DNA of 64,000 nucleotides. Origin: Chondrus crispus (taxonomy: Eukaryota; Rhodophyta; Florideophyceae; Gigartinales; Gigartinaceae). Made by a program: the position numbers and the translations under genes. The stretch spans positions 124,001 to 188,000 of the forward strand of contig NW_005179018.1 of NCBI RefSeq assembly GCF_000350225.1, in the 5' to 3' direction. This document shows positions 43,968 through 55,400 of the stretch, piece after piece. The notes beneath the pieces are model-generated. The model made no database searches. It saw nothing but the letters and a program-made list of their open reading frames with translations, and had not been told where the DNA came from. The number at the start of each line of letters is the position of its first letter. Within the stretch, counting starts at the first letter, position 1.

Positions 43968-44807
43968 GTGTTTCTCACGGAGTGGTGCGTGAAAGTCGCC
44001 GCTACCCTCCTGTGGAAAGTTTTTGACTGTTGGCACTTGTGGCACCTCCCTTCGCAACTCTGCGAACAGATGCGTCTCCTCGATTTTTCTGTCCCCCTTG
44101 GCGGATCAGATGTGGACCGTAAAGTGCACGCCCTCCTCGACCTGATCGATACGGTAGCGTGGGATTGCGTTCCTCCACAAGATTCGTCTCGGTCCTTTTC
44201 ATGTCAGCGACCCTCTTTTTCCCGTGGTAGAAATCATCCAGCTGCTGGCGACTACGTGTGGATCAACCCCTGGTCTTCCTCTCTGTACTCTGCCTGGGAG
44301 GCCCCTGTGTGCGTCGTACTTCCTCCCACGAGCTCGGCGGACACCTTGTCGCTTCGAGTCGTCTCTTCCTCGGATGTGAATCCAACCTCACTTCCTGCTT
44401 CCCCTTCACGCGAGGGACAGCTCGTCACCCCCACGCCGACCTTGCCATGGCCGTCATGTACGGCACCCGTGGGCTTGACCCATCCTCAGGGTTCTCTGCG
44501 CGTCGAGCTTCCTCCTGCGAGCTGCTCGACGGAAACCATTTCAATCCGGGGAGCACCACCATCGAACGGTGATGCTACCCCACGTCCGGCTTCGCCTTCA
44601 CTTGAGAGTACGCTCCTCGCCCCTACCTCGGTTCCTCCATCGTCCACAATTCCCAAACAAAATACCTCTGCTGCCGCCGTTTACCATCGCCTTCTCATGG
44701 CTCATGGTGTGGAGGGAGAAGCTCTCCAGGGGGCATCCCTAGACGACTTGCGAGTTCTAGCTCGGCTTGTCACCTCCCTTCCAAAGGGAAACTCCCTTGG
44801 GGCATAG
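43968..44807 (+). CDS. Hypothetical protein with an internal Ser/Pro-rich duplication
   Basis: A 279-residue frame. The N-terminal third is Trp/Leu-rich (ATLLWKVFDCWHLWHLPSQL); in a general way this recalls the C-terminal helix seen in some non-LTR retrotransposon proteins, but no RT is nearby. The middle is Ser/Pro-rich and contains two related units of about 40 residues (VVLPPTSSADTLSLRV ... ASPSREG and VELPPASCSTETISIRG ... ASPSLES). The end (HRLLMAHGVEGEALQGASLD) may be a small helical domain. Function unknown. Confidence 0.35.
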   Translation: MFLTEWCVKVAATLLWKVFDCWHLWHLPSQLCEQMRLLDFSVPLGGSDVDRKVHALLDLIDTVAWDCVPPQDSSRSFSCQRPSFSRGRNHPAAGDYVWINPWSSSLYSAWEAPVCVVLPPTSSADTLSLRVVSSSDVNPTSLPASPSREGQLVTPTPTLPWPSCTAPVGLTHPQGSLRVELPPASCSTETISIRGAPPSNGDATPRPASPSLESTLLAPTSVPPSSTIPKQNTSAAAVYHRLLMAHGVEGEALQGASLDDLRVLARLVTSLPKGNSLGA

Positions 44808-47261
44808 TCTCGTTGAGACGGCGGTCACAGCACTTCCTTGCGACTTGTCCTTCTTTCCCCATCCTGCCCGCATGATAGTCGACCAGCGACTTTATCATAC
44901 GACCTTTGAGCGGTAAAAGGAATCCAGCTGCGAATCCCCTGTTATTTTCAACTTTCTCCTCTTTTTTTCTGCGTACCGTCACTGCGGCCGTACCCCTCTT
45001 TTTACCCACTTCCTCCTCTTTTGCATTTTTTCTGATGATGCCACCGTCCGTCTTCTGTCAAGCTATTTCGGAGCCCGGTGGTTGCCCCCTCAAGAGCGGA
45101 GCCCCTGGCTCCCTCATCCTCTGGTCCGTGTCGTGACGACACTGTAGACGTCCCCTGCGACTTCTCTCATCTTCATTCCTCAATTTCCTCCTGTTTTCCG
45201 TGCATTGAGCAGCCCTCGGTTTCCTAATCCCTCGAAAACTGTCATTCTGACAATGAGCATCTATACCACGACTCCTTACAACTTTTCTCTGTTGTAGTTG
45301 CCGGTTCGGCTCAGTTCCCCTGGACGCCCTTAGTGGCATTCGCCACTTCCGCGACCTTCCGTTTCATTGCTGTCCGTTTTTAGTTCCTCGATCGGAAGCT
45401 CTTTCTCCTGTTCACATTTCATGCCCTTGTGCACTGTTCGCTTTCATTGTGCGATCTGCTCCCGTCTCATTTTTTGGAACCCCTGGATAGAGGTGTGTCG
45501 GTGACTTCTCGATATTGTCCAAGTATCGATCCCCTGCTCACGTGCAACACGCCATAAAAATTATTGAACCGACGACGGAAGCTCCGCGGGGAAACCTTTG
45601 CTCTCCCGACTCCGGCGGAGTCAAGAACCCGGTTCATTCACACGTAGGTTCTACCCTCTCTCTCTTTGACATCATCCCTTACGTGCAGACTCAGATTCGC
45701 GACGCGATAGGTGTGGAGACGTCAATGTCGTTGCCGGTGATCTCATTCAGGACGTCCTTCTTACTGTTAGATTGCTACCTGAGGTAGCGGACCTTAGGGC
45801 TATTGCGAAACGACCGTTCGTATTCCTCTCATCATACCCGAAGAATGAATGACATTTTGGGTCGTGCAGTGCGCTTCGTATCACGTTGAGGCGAAAACGT
45901 ACTGTGTCCTTACGGAGATTCGTAGCTAGTTGTGGTGGCGACGAGGGTTCCTCATACACGTCCGGTCGTACGTATTACGATTAGTTGATCGCATTGCGAT
46001 GAGCAACCATCTTGATCCTGTCTCGAATCATGCATATAGATGGTATTCCAAGGTTCACGGCGACCCCATTCTCACATAGCGTCCTCCGCCTGGTCTCCTA
46101 AATTGGCGTTCTCGTCCTTGCTGTCGGGCGAGCTGCCCTCGCTCTGTCATCAGGCACACGGGGCGGCGCGTGTAACCTGTAGGTCGTGAACGCCAGTTAA
46201 CACTCGTGTACGAGGCCAACGGCGAAATCACCGGCGGTATCGAAAATGACGGGCGAAACTTCTTCGCTATGCGATTACAGCGCGCGCTCGCTCGATGCAC
46301 TTCCCGACAGTCGCGTGAGTAGGACTTCGTCCTTTTCCTTTTCCTTAAATGTCATTCTCCTCGAAGTACGCTCGTGATCATCATGATTAAGCAATCATAG
46401 GGATGGCTGGTACCTTGTGCGCGAGAAGGGGGCGTCGTAGTCGAGCTCCTCCCTTCGTGCGCATTGTGATATGTCGTGGATTGGCGACCGTGGCTCATGC
46501 CAACAAGCCGGCGCGATTTCTTGCGGTGACTATGGTTTTCCTTCATTTCGTTAATATTTTCAAACGGCGCTTGACACCTCCGTTCTCGCGCGTTGGCATG
46601 CGGCGCGCTCTTACTCCGAAGTTAAAGTGGTGTCTCAGATCGCACCGGTCTGAGGTCTTCAGGTGCCTCCGAGACGTCCCCTTTCTTTCCGTGTTCACCC
46701 CGATTTCCTCAACAAGCACTCCAGATTTTGTCAAGTGCTAAACTAAATATTTCAAACGTTTCCTCTGACGCTGTGTAAACCTTCGTGTTCTTTCGTAGGA
46801 ATCATGTTAATGAAGGAAGGCACCATGTGCTGCCCTGCGTCTCAATCCCATCTCATCATCATTCTGTTTCTTTCTCGGATGAGGGTTTCCAGAATTGATT
46901 CTCGTTATCGACGGTGCATCGACATTATTCATGGGGTCTCTACTCAAGGATGGTCACAGCTATCCGGACGGGAGGCCGCGCAGACTCGCTTGCGTTCAAT
47001 CCCCAATGACAGAGGGGAGATGCGAGGACAGAAAAAAATAAAACCAATAGGGGCTGTGTCGGTACGCTTTTTTCAAGCCAATATCGAGGGTCTCAATGAA
47101 ACCTGCAGCCGGCCCTCTTCGGAGGTTTCGAACTCCCTTTCTCAGATCTGACTCCTTCTCTCAAGGAGCTGACGATACCATTCGTCTCACGTAGAGTAAC
47201 CCCAAAACGAAACAAAAAAACGACAAAGACACAGTAACCTGTTTGCGTATACGGTGAACCT
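44808..47261. other. About 2.4 kb with no assigned gene
   Basis: C/T-rich on the plus strand at 44900-45450. Frames up to about 115 codons (46403-46741, 46804-47151) have no motif. No terminal repeats recognised. Confidence 0.4.
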
Positions 47262-47870
47262 TCTAGTATAAACACCTCCAACGCAAAGAGGTGTATACTC
47301 AGTTCTTGTGGAGACCCCGATCAGAAAAGGGAAGCAACCCCAGGTAACGGAACGGGGAAGCGGGCCCGGGTAGCATGGTGGTAGAGCGGGTTCGGACGGG
47401 GACGCGCGCACGGGCGGGTCGATCTACGCCTCGACGCCCCGGGGCAGTGCTGGGTTACGTGCCAGCGCTGACGGGCGGAGGCGGATCTACGCTCGCTCGT
47501 GTGCTCGCGCGTTCCCTGTCCGCTTGGCTTCTAACTAGATACGGGCTATTGTAGGCAACCCGATCTAGAATAAGCGGGGCGAGCTTGACCAAAGGCGTAG
47601 GTTCTGGACAAGCTCGTGCTTGTCCTCCCTCGTCGCCGTCGGTCCGCTCACGTATTTAATGTACAAGTTAGTCTATCATACTACAGTACAGTACGTACTG
47701 GACTGTAGTGCTACTGTAGTCGGCTACAGTAGTGAGTGCGGGTCGCGCGTACTGCAGGGCTGTCATCATTCGGTGCTGACAGAACGCCCGCGCGTTCTTG
47801 TCGTACTGTAGAGCTCGGGCTCTACAGTAGCTGATCTAATCTTAATCTCGTCCCAGAGGGTTATACTACA
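47262..47870 (+). mobile_element. LTR, second copy of the 8146-8784 family
   Basis: Starts TCTAGTATAAACACC and ends GAGGGTTATACTACA. Directly followed by TGGCCCCCTCCACTAG (47871-47886), a primer-site-like sequence beginning with TGG, so this is probably a 5' LTR with internal DNA to its right rather than a solo LTR. No matching target duplication. Confidence 0.7.
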
Positions 47871-49215
47871 TGGCCCCCTCCACTAGAGTGAACGTCCGCG
47901 TTCACCGTTGCCTGAAGGACGGCCTGTTTTCCTCCGTTCTACAAAACCCCCTCACGTTTTCCGCAGTCATATTTCCTTTCGGCGCTGTCCTTCTCATTTT
48001 GCTGTCGTGCTTCTCACCTTGCCGGTACCCTTCCGTTGTGTCCCGGTGCCCCTTCCTCGCTGGTTTTGCCTTGGCATCCTCTCGCCGTGGTCATCCATCT
48101 TCCACGGCCGACCACCGCGGCAAGCACCGCATTCCGTCGCGTCATGTTGTCGCCTCATGACCACTCTTCGTTTTCCCCACCCCGATTCGTCGCCGGCTGC
48201 CAGTGCTGCCACGCCCTCGTCCGTGATGGACACTCGACCGTCAGCCGTGCGATCTGTGACGCCCGCGGCGACGTCGCCGTTCCAGAAGGTCGCCTTTTCG
48301 CCCACGTCGATATTGTCTGCCCCCAACGCGCTCCCGGTGGGCGGTCCCCAGATCCATATGGTTCCGAAGCCTCTGCCGTCGTTACGCGTGGAAAGGGCTC
48401 GTTGGGCCTCGGCATGGCGGAGCACGACCTTCACTCCGGTCATTGACCGGCCTCGAGCGACAAGCTAGGGTTACGCCCTCAATTCAGTATCGTAAAGGGG
48501 CCCTTCGTCCTCTTCCCTGCTTGGCAGTTTGTTTGCGAATTAATCCCCTTCTTGGGCGGTCTGCGCGCCGTTCGAGGCACGCGGTTGTCGGCGGTTCGCT
48601 CTTCTCTGTCCGCCCTCTGGGAGGGGTACCCCATTGCTCCTGCAGAGCGCGGGGGGTATGGCCTCTTCCCCGCGGGAGATACGTGTGAGCTTCCTTTAGT
48701 CCTTCGTGTACGGAGGGGCCGCGTGACGCAATTCGGAGTCACCGGCGTCCGTGTAGATGGCGTCATCGTGGCGCGCGCGTGTCCCATTAGAGTCCACCTT
48801 GTCTGCTCTCAGGAGTGAGGGCTTCCTGTTGAGCGATTTCCCTTGCTCTTCGTCCGTGTAGGAGGCGCACCGCGTGGTTCGGAGTCACGAGCGCCCGAAT
48901 ACGCAACGTAGTCGTAGAACATGCGTACAGCGCGGGGTTCTCATCAGCTTCCGTTGCTCCAGCCTGTCCTCCGACACGAGGGAGGTGTGAGGCGAGCTCT
49001 CTTCCGCCTTCGTCTACCGAAACAGCGTACTACACGGCTCGGAGTCTCCGATCGCTACCGGCGTCCATGTATGCGTCGGCGTCGTGAGGTGCCCGTACAG
49101 CACGATCTTTCCAGTAGCATCCGTCCTGCTTGCCCTCCTACGACTGGGTCGCGTGTGGAGCGAGCTCTCTTTTTTCGTCGTCTGTCGAAGGAGCGCGTGC
49201 TTGTTGAGTCTTAAG
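47871..49215 (+). other. Possible internal (gag leader) region of the LTR element
   Basis: A frame from ATG 48158 to 48468 (MTTLRFPHPDSSPAASAATP, then ALPVGGPQIHMVPKPLP) looks like the low-complexity start of a gag-type protein. Beyond 48650 the DNA becomes an imperfect repeat built of words such as CGGAGTC and GGCGTCCGTGTA. Confidence 0.35.
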
Positions 49216-50500
49216 CCGACATTCAGTGGTCGGTACTTCTGCGCGCGGGCGTTTGTCGTCGCTGCCGCGCGCGCTCCCTGCCGACGTCCGTTTTGTCGGC
49301 CCTTCTACTTGGCGTCCCTCGCCATCCGTGGCGAGGGCCCGAGAGCGCGGTGGATGCTATTCTCCTTGGCGCATGTCGCCGTCTGCGGCGAGAGCACAAC
49401 GCGCGGCAGTCGTCTTCCTTGACGCCCCTCGCCGTCCGTAGCGAGGGCGTGGCGCGCGGTAGTGGCTCTTGCTCGGTGTCCCTCGCCGTCCGTACTGAGA
49501 GCACGGCGCGCCGCAGCACTTGCTCTTCGACTTGGCGCCCCTCGCTGTCCGTGGCGAGGGCTCTGCGTGCGGCAATTGTATTGGCGTCGGCACCCCTCGC
49601 TGTCCCTGGCGAGGGCGCCGCGCACGCGCTATTGTCTTCCTTGGCGCTCGTCGCCATATTTGGCGTGAGCCCGGCTTGCGGCGATTTTCTTGTCGTCAGC
49701 GTCCCTCGCCGTCGGCGGCGAGGGCACAGCATGCGCCCGTTGTGTTGTCGTCGGCGTCCCTCGCCGTTGGTGACGAGGGCGCGGTGTGTCCGTATATTGA
49801 GAACCCCCCTTGTTGAGGAGTCTCGGGCTCGCCAGAGGGGTTCAGCGCGACTGTGGCGGCGGCAGTCGAGTCTGCTCGTTCATGGTTCCATTTTCATGCA
49901 GCTCCTTGCCACCGGAGGCGAGGAGGCGTCAGTGCGGTTTTCTTGGGGTCGTCTTCCCCCGGGGGTTGTGTCCTATTAGCGCCTCTCACGCAGCACTACG
50001 TCTAACAATCCGGAATCGCCCGTTTCGTGCGTATTCCAAGTGGTGTTCTCAGCCCCTGCCGGGTCTAGGCGAGACGCCACAGCCATGCACAGGTAGGGCG
50101 CGTGATCACGGCATCATCTCGCGGTGGGGCGCGAATCAGGTCCGCAACCATGTCGGTCGTGCGCTCTTACACGTCCGTGGCACGCATGACTACTATGAGC
50201 GCATCACGGCGGACGTTGGAGGTGACTCTGTCGTAATATCCCGTAAGTGCGTCTTCCACCGACGTCCATATCGTCGGGTCTTCTTGGCTCGGGCGTTCGT
50301 CGTCGCCGACACAACAGCTGGTTAAGTCTTCAGACGACGTCCGTGTCGTCGGCCTTTCCCTGCGCAGGCGTTCGTGGTTTGTGCCCTGTGCGCTCCTTGC
50401 TGACTTCCGTGTCGTCAGCTCTTCTACGCACGGGCGTTGGTCGTCAGTGCCCTGCACGTGCTTGTGCCAGGTGCAACCAACGTCTGTGTGGTCGGCAATT
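49216..50500. repeat. ~75-bp hairpin repeat units (dispersed tandem)
   Basis: Units at about 49216, 49281, 50258, 50335, 50399 and 50470 each begin with a short hairpin around ACGTCCGT-like loops: CCGAC/GTCGG, GACGAC/GTCGTC and GCTGAC/GTCAGC. Each continues TTCT..CGCGGGCGTTCGTCGTC and ...GCGCTCCTTG. Stem bases differ between units but stay paired. Confidence 0.7.
49316..49781. repeat. Hairpin satellite, block 1 (about 9 units)
   Basis: Each unit of about 54-63 bp holds the inverted repeat CCCTCGCC-GTCCGT-GGCGAGGG or a variant. Between hairpins the DNA is also related (GCGCGG..GTCGTCTTCCTTG..GC). Confidence 0.85.
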
Positions 50501-50980
50501 CTGCGCACAGGTATCCGTCGCGCGATTGAGCTTCCGCCTGACGTGTCGACGCGGCGGCGGATTCGCGCTGGGTCGTTTGTTGTCAGTGAGAGGGGGAAGC
50601 GAGCCGTAGGAATGGAGGCGGACATCGGTCTGGTCGCACGCTCGCGCTCGACCTCAGCTTCTCCTCGATCTTGCGGTAGCCTTCGGCGAACTTCGCTTCT
50701 CTTATCAGCCACAGCAGGAAGTCGTCAGCGGGCTCTCGGCGGCGTATGAACACGACAAAGCGGGCGTCGACGTGGTCACCCTCAAACCGGCGCGAGTAGA
50801 TGACGTCGAGCGGGGCGTCGCACTTTGAAGAGTTGGCGCGTCTTTCATAGTCGACGGACTGGCACGGTCGTGCACGGGGACGCCCATTTCATCCGTTGCT
50901 GTCATCGCGACGCGCTCGTAGCGCGGCGGCGCGCGGTATGCGGTATCGGAAGGCGTGCGCGCGTGCCGTTGCTCTCCGCA

Positions 50981-51686
50981 CCCCTCGCCGTCCGTGGGGA
51001 GGGCGCCGGCGTGCGGTGCGCGGCGTTCGTGTCCTCGTCGGCGTCCCTCGCCATCTGTGGCGAGAGCACGCGCGCACGGCCGATACTCTTCTACATGGCG
51101 TCCCTTTCCATTCGTGGCGAGGGCACAGAGCGCCGTATTTGTCGTCCTTAACGCACCTCACCGTCGGCGGCGAGGGCGCGTCTCGCAGAAGTCGTCTTCT
51201 TGTCAGCACCCCTCGCCGTCCGAGGCGAGGGCCCGGCGCGCGGAAGTAGTCTTCTTGTCAGTGTTTCTCGCCGTTTGAGGCGAGGGCGCGAGAGCACGAG
51301 CGCGCGACGAAGGCTCCGTTCCTTGGCGCCCCTCGCCGTCAGCGGAGAGAGCACACCGCCCGGCATCCGTCTTTTCGTCAGTGTCCCTCGCCGTTCGAGG
51401 CGAGGGCGCGAGCGTCCGTGCTGCTGCTTTTCCTCCGGGCCCCTCGCCGTCCGTGGCGAGGGCGCGAGCAGGCGTGCAGTTGCTTTTCGTAGACGTCCCT
51501 CGCCGTCTGAGGCGAGGGCACGGGCACGCGCGACGATGCTCTTTCTCCGCGCCCCTTGCCGTCCGTGGCGAGGGCGCCAGTGCGCGTGCAGTTGCTCTTC
51601 GTAAGCGTTCTTCGCCGCCCAAGGCGAGGGCGCTGGCGCACGGCAGTCGTCTTCCGTGGTGCCCCTCGCCATCGGCGGCGAGGGGC
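50981..51686. repeat. Hairpin satellite, block 2 (about 13 units)
   Basis: Same hairpin as block 1, with units of about 54-63 bp. Loop variants include GTCCGT, GTCGGC, GTTCGA and ATCTGT; most stems keep seven or eight pairs. Long GC-rich frames on both strands are a by-product of the repeat and not credited as genes. Confidence 0.85.
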
Positions 51687-51805
51687 AGAGTGGGTCCGCG
51701 CGTACTCATCCGAAGAGTACGGAGGCCCTGCGATGCCGTCCTGTCAGTGTCCGTCCGACCTGTACAGCCGGCAGCGTCTACGACGCTTGTCGTGTACTGT
51801 ACAGT

Positions 51806-52405
51806 TGTGAGAATCGATCTTACAATTACATCTGTGATCGATACTCGGTAAACAAGATGTACCTTTGTCTCAATGTAAGACTATCAGCAACTCGCATTCA
51901 GCAACCGGCATCCTTGTGAATTACACATATGTCGTTGTTATGAATGAGCACCTAGAGGAATGCAGATGAAACAAGCATACGCCAAGGGACGCGTACCCTT
52001 GTAGCAAACGAAAGAGCGGCAGAAAAGAGCGTTCAACGTACGTTACAACTGCATGCGAACGGTTGGCAATGGTGCGAAGAATATATATGCAGACGGTAGC
52101 GGCAAAACACCGTCAAGCGAAGAAAAGCAGGCAATGCAACTTGCGGCAAGGAATGCATATCGCAATTCATGTATGGCGACGATGAAATGCGGTGAACCAA
52201 GAGTCACAGTAGCGTAGTACTTAAAGCGGCATAAACATAAGAAGAAAAGATAGAAGGCAAGCAGCCCAGCGTTTATGCTGATCATCGTATTCACCCCAAC
52301 CTATTTCTCTTCCCTCAGGAGCCGGATTAGGTTCTCCCTTTTTCGTCAAATCCGTAGCGCCCCACTCTGACGATCCCTGATCGAATCATGGTCAATCATT
52401 TATCA
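51806..52405 (+). repeat. 5' LTR of the 51.8-57.8 kb copia element
   Basis: Starts TGTGAGAATCGATCTTACA, ends AATCATTTATCA. The gag frame is open from an ATG inside the LTR (52388). Confidence 0.92.
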
Positions 52406-52418
52406 GTTATGGGCCCAG
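52406..52418 (+). promoter_or_regulatory. Primer binding site: initiator tRNA-Met anticodon arm
   Basis: GTTATGGGCCCAG immediately follows the LTR. It is exactly complementary to CTGGGCCCATAAC, the conserved anticodon stem-loop of eukaryotic initiator tRNA-Met, as in Drosophila copia. The site is also part of the gag coding sequence. Confidence 0.8.
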
Positions 52419-55400
52419 ACGCGGCATCTTCACAAATATCGATGCTCACCCCGCCGAAGCTTACCGGAGACACGGACAAGTACCAATGGCGTACGGATGG
52501 CAAAACGTGGGCGCAAATAGTGTAACTGTACGCCAAAGGAGGTGATAACAGAGCGAAGGGAGTGCTCAATCCTCTAGGCCTGACGCTATATCTGTCATTG
52601 TCTCGTGACCTACGCAGCATAATAGACAACGCAGTCCAAAACCACGGAGTTACTTTCAATCTCTACGATGAATTGGAAGAAGAACCCGAAGCTAACATAG
52701 CTAAGACTCAAACTAAACTGGTGGAAGATATAATCCAGCTTGTAGCAAAAGATTCTCCCACCGATGGTATTCGACATCTTGTTAAACTCTGACAGACTGT
52801 TCACCAATGCACCAAAAAAAGAGGCGAGAAACCTCACATTTTCGCTAAGAAGTTCCAAGGTATCGCAAAGCAATATTTAAATATGTGTAGTACCGCCCAA
52901 GGAACAAGGGAAAGTCAAAACTTCGCCATCCTGTTGCTCGCAAATTCCAAACTCCCATCAACAACGTTTAACAACATTGTTACCCAGCTCATCACAAATT
53001 CCGCCACTAGAAACGACTCAGCCCCAGCTGCAGCCGTCAATGTTCCAGTAAAAATGTTCGATGAGCTTCTATCCCAATGTACAGCCACAGCAGAGGTCGT
53101 CCGAGCATGGGAAGGATGTAAAGACCAGGCCGTTAAAGAAAAGCACATGGTATCCTTTCTCGAACTAACAAAACATATGGTTAGGACAGTTAGGGACGTT
53201 GCAAAAGATGGACACAAGCTGTGGGAAACCGCAAAGAAGAACCGGTTATACTCTATCAATCTGCAAAGAAGAATCGGTTATACTCTATCAATCTGGACGA
53301 CGCAGTTGAAGTCCTTTGTGATATAAAAGCAGACGAAGACGAGCTAGAGCATAAGAGGAAGTCAGACAACCAACTAGATAGGAGAGGCTCCATGATGAGC
53401 AAACGTTGAGACCACGATGAAGCTCTTCAATACCAACAGCATAAAAAATTCAACTCCTATATTGCCCCCGGTACTGGAAAAAAAGGACAACAAATGCGTT
53501 GCGTGCAGTAAGATGGGTCATTGGAAAGGCGATTTCATATGCGAAAATCACCCCATGCATCACCGCTGAATTGCTAGTAAGAAGGAGAAACGTGTTAGTT
53601 TCGAAAAAGGACCACAGCACACTCATAAGAATAATACGTATTTTCAGTAAAGGGCTCCATCACGCTCCAGATCGACCCCAACCCCATCATTGATGAAGGA
53701 GCCCCGTCCTCCACTGAAGGTATCCTCAACGCAACAGCGTTGTGCGACCTACTTGGTATCGATCTCATACTAGACACGCCACGCAAACAGTACGAACACG
53801 GCTGGGGTCAAGATTATCATGACGCACGTCCAATTATTGCAACGTGGACGCTGACCATTATGGACTGATATGAATATCCCATTGCTCTCTCTTTTGACCT
53901 CGTTCACGGTGAGTCACCCCTCATAGTAGGCCTGGATGTTACTCAGCACGCGAACATCATCAACAGCGAAAACCCGTGGCACATCTCGATCAAACGTCCC
54001 ACGGACACCCAAATCTTGGCACTCCTTACATACATTACATCTGAAGGAGACTTGGGTAGAACACAGCGACTACGACTGGAGATAGCACCACACAAAAATT
54101 CGTCAGTTAGAAGTCTCATGGCAAACATCAACATGATAGGGAAGCGAAAACCCTTGGCTTTTTCAAAGAAAATTCATCGCTTTACCCATGCTAACGTAGA
54201 TGAGATCAAACATATATGCAAGAACGCGGGGATTCTTGACAAAGAATTTTCAAGAGCGATTGAAATAGTCGATAGTGAATGCGAATTGTGTGCACAAACG
54301 GGAAGACCAGCAAGCATGGGCAAGCTCTCTCTCACTCATATCAACTCAGCATTCAATCAAGAAATACAGATCGATTTCACCCACTGCGACATCGGCGGAG
54401 CACGATACACACTCCTCAACTTGACAGACAGGGGCACGGCATGGTCGGAAATGTTTATCGTTGCAAACCAGAACATGGAAACGATGAAGAGCAGCGTCGA
54501 GAGGGACTGGATTTGTATCCACGGAGCCCCGCACGCCCTTTCGGGCGACGACGCATACGACAAGCCCAACTTTCACAAGTTCCTCAAACAGCACAACATA
54601 ACTTACAGGCCACGACCAGCAAGGCGCCACAATAAGCTTGGTAGTGTCGAACGTAAAATCAAACCGTTCAATCAATAATTCGAAAATTGGATAACGAAAT
54701 CACAGCCGCTGATGCAAAGACGGTCGTGACACGTGCAGTGTTCTTATCAAACATGTTTTCAGGATCTAGCAAAATGAGCTCTTTTCAACTCGCAAAGGGC
54801 TATACGCCTTCAATCATTGGCATCCCAAGCTCTCGCGTAACCCCGGAATTACTACAAGCCCATAAGGAACAGACAGCAACACGTGCCCTGCAAAAGCTCT
54901 TACGCACCAAAAGACCTTCCGTTTTGCAAAGCAGTATCTTACAACCGGGGGACCCTGCTTGTGTATTTTACAAAACTTCGAGTAAAGCGAAGAAAAAGGA
55001 ATGGGTTAAAGCTAAAGTTGTGAAAGCAGAACAACATCGCGTACTAGCTCGTCGATCTACAAAAGGCCCTCCGATGCGCGTTGCATACGAGGACATACGC
55101 ATAGCACCAAGCAGCCAACTAACCAAAGACCTCATGTCTCAGACAGTCGAGCAAGAGTTAGCAGCAGACGATTTCGTCACACCAGAAGCGCGTACAGAAG
55201 CAATGTACTATCACCCTTATGATGGTGGATCATCGGACAGGGGGGTAGGGTCAGGAAGCTATGCTCAGGATCCTCCAAATATTCGCAATCCAGCACTACG
55301 CCAAGCAAAGTTGATCGCTGACGACGAGGCTCCTCAAATTGTGTCCGATACTCGCACCTCCTCAGCCCTATTGGCCAATAACATTCCTTCTTCTCAAGAA

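Noticed and set aside
49316-51686. CRISPR-like array (palindromic repeats of about 22 bp with about 36-bp spacers)
   Set aside because: The spacers are themselves related repeats, the 'repeat' varies freely, no cas genes are present and the context is eukaryotic.
48900-51700. Many long GC-rich ORFs on both strands in the satellite region
   Set aside because: They overlap in all frames, change with the repeat register and have Arg/Ser/Pro-rich compositions expected from the repeat alone.
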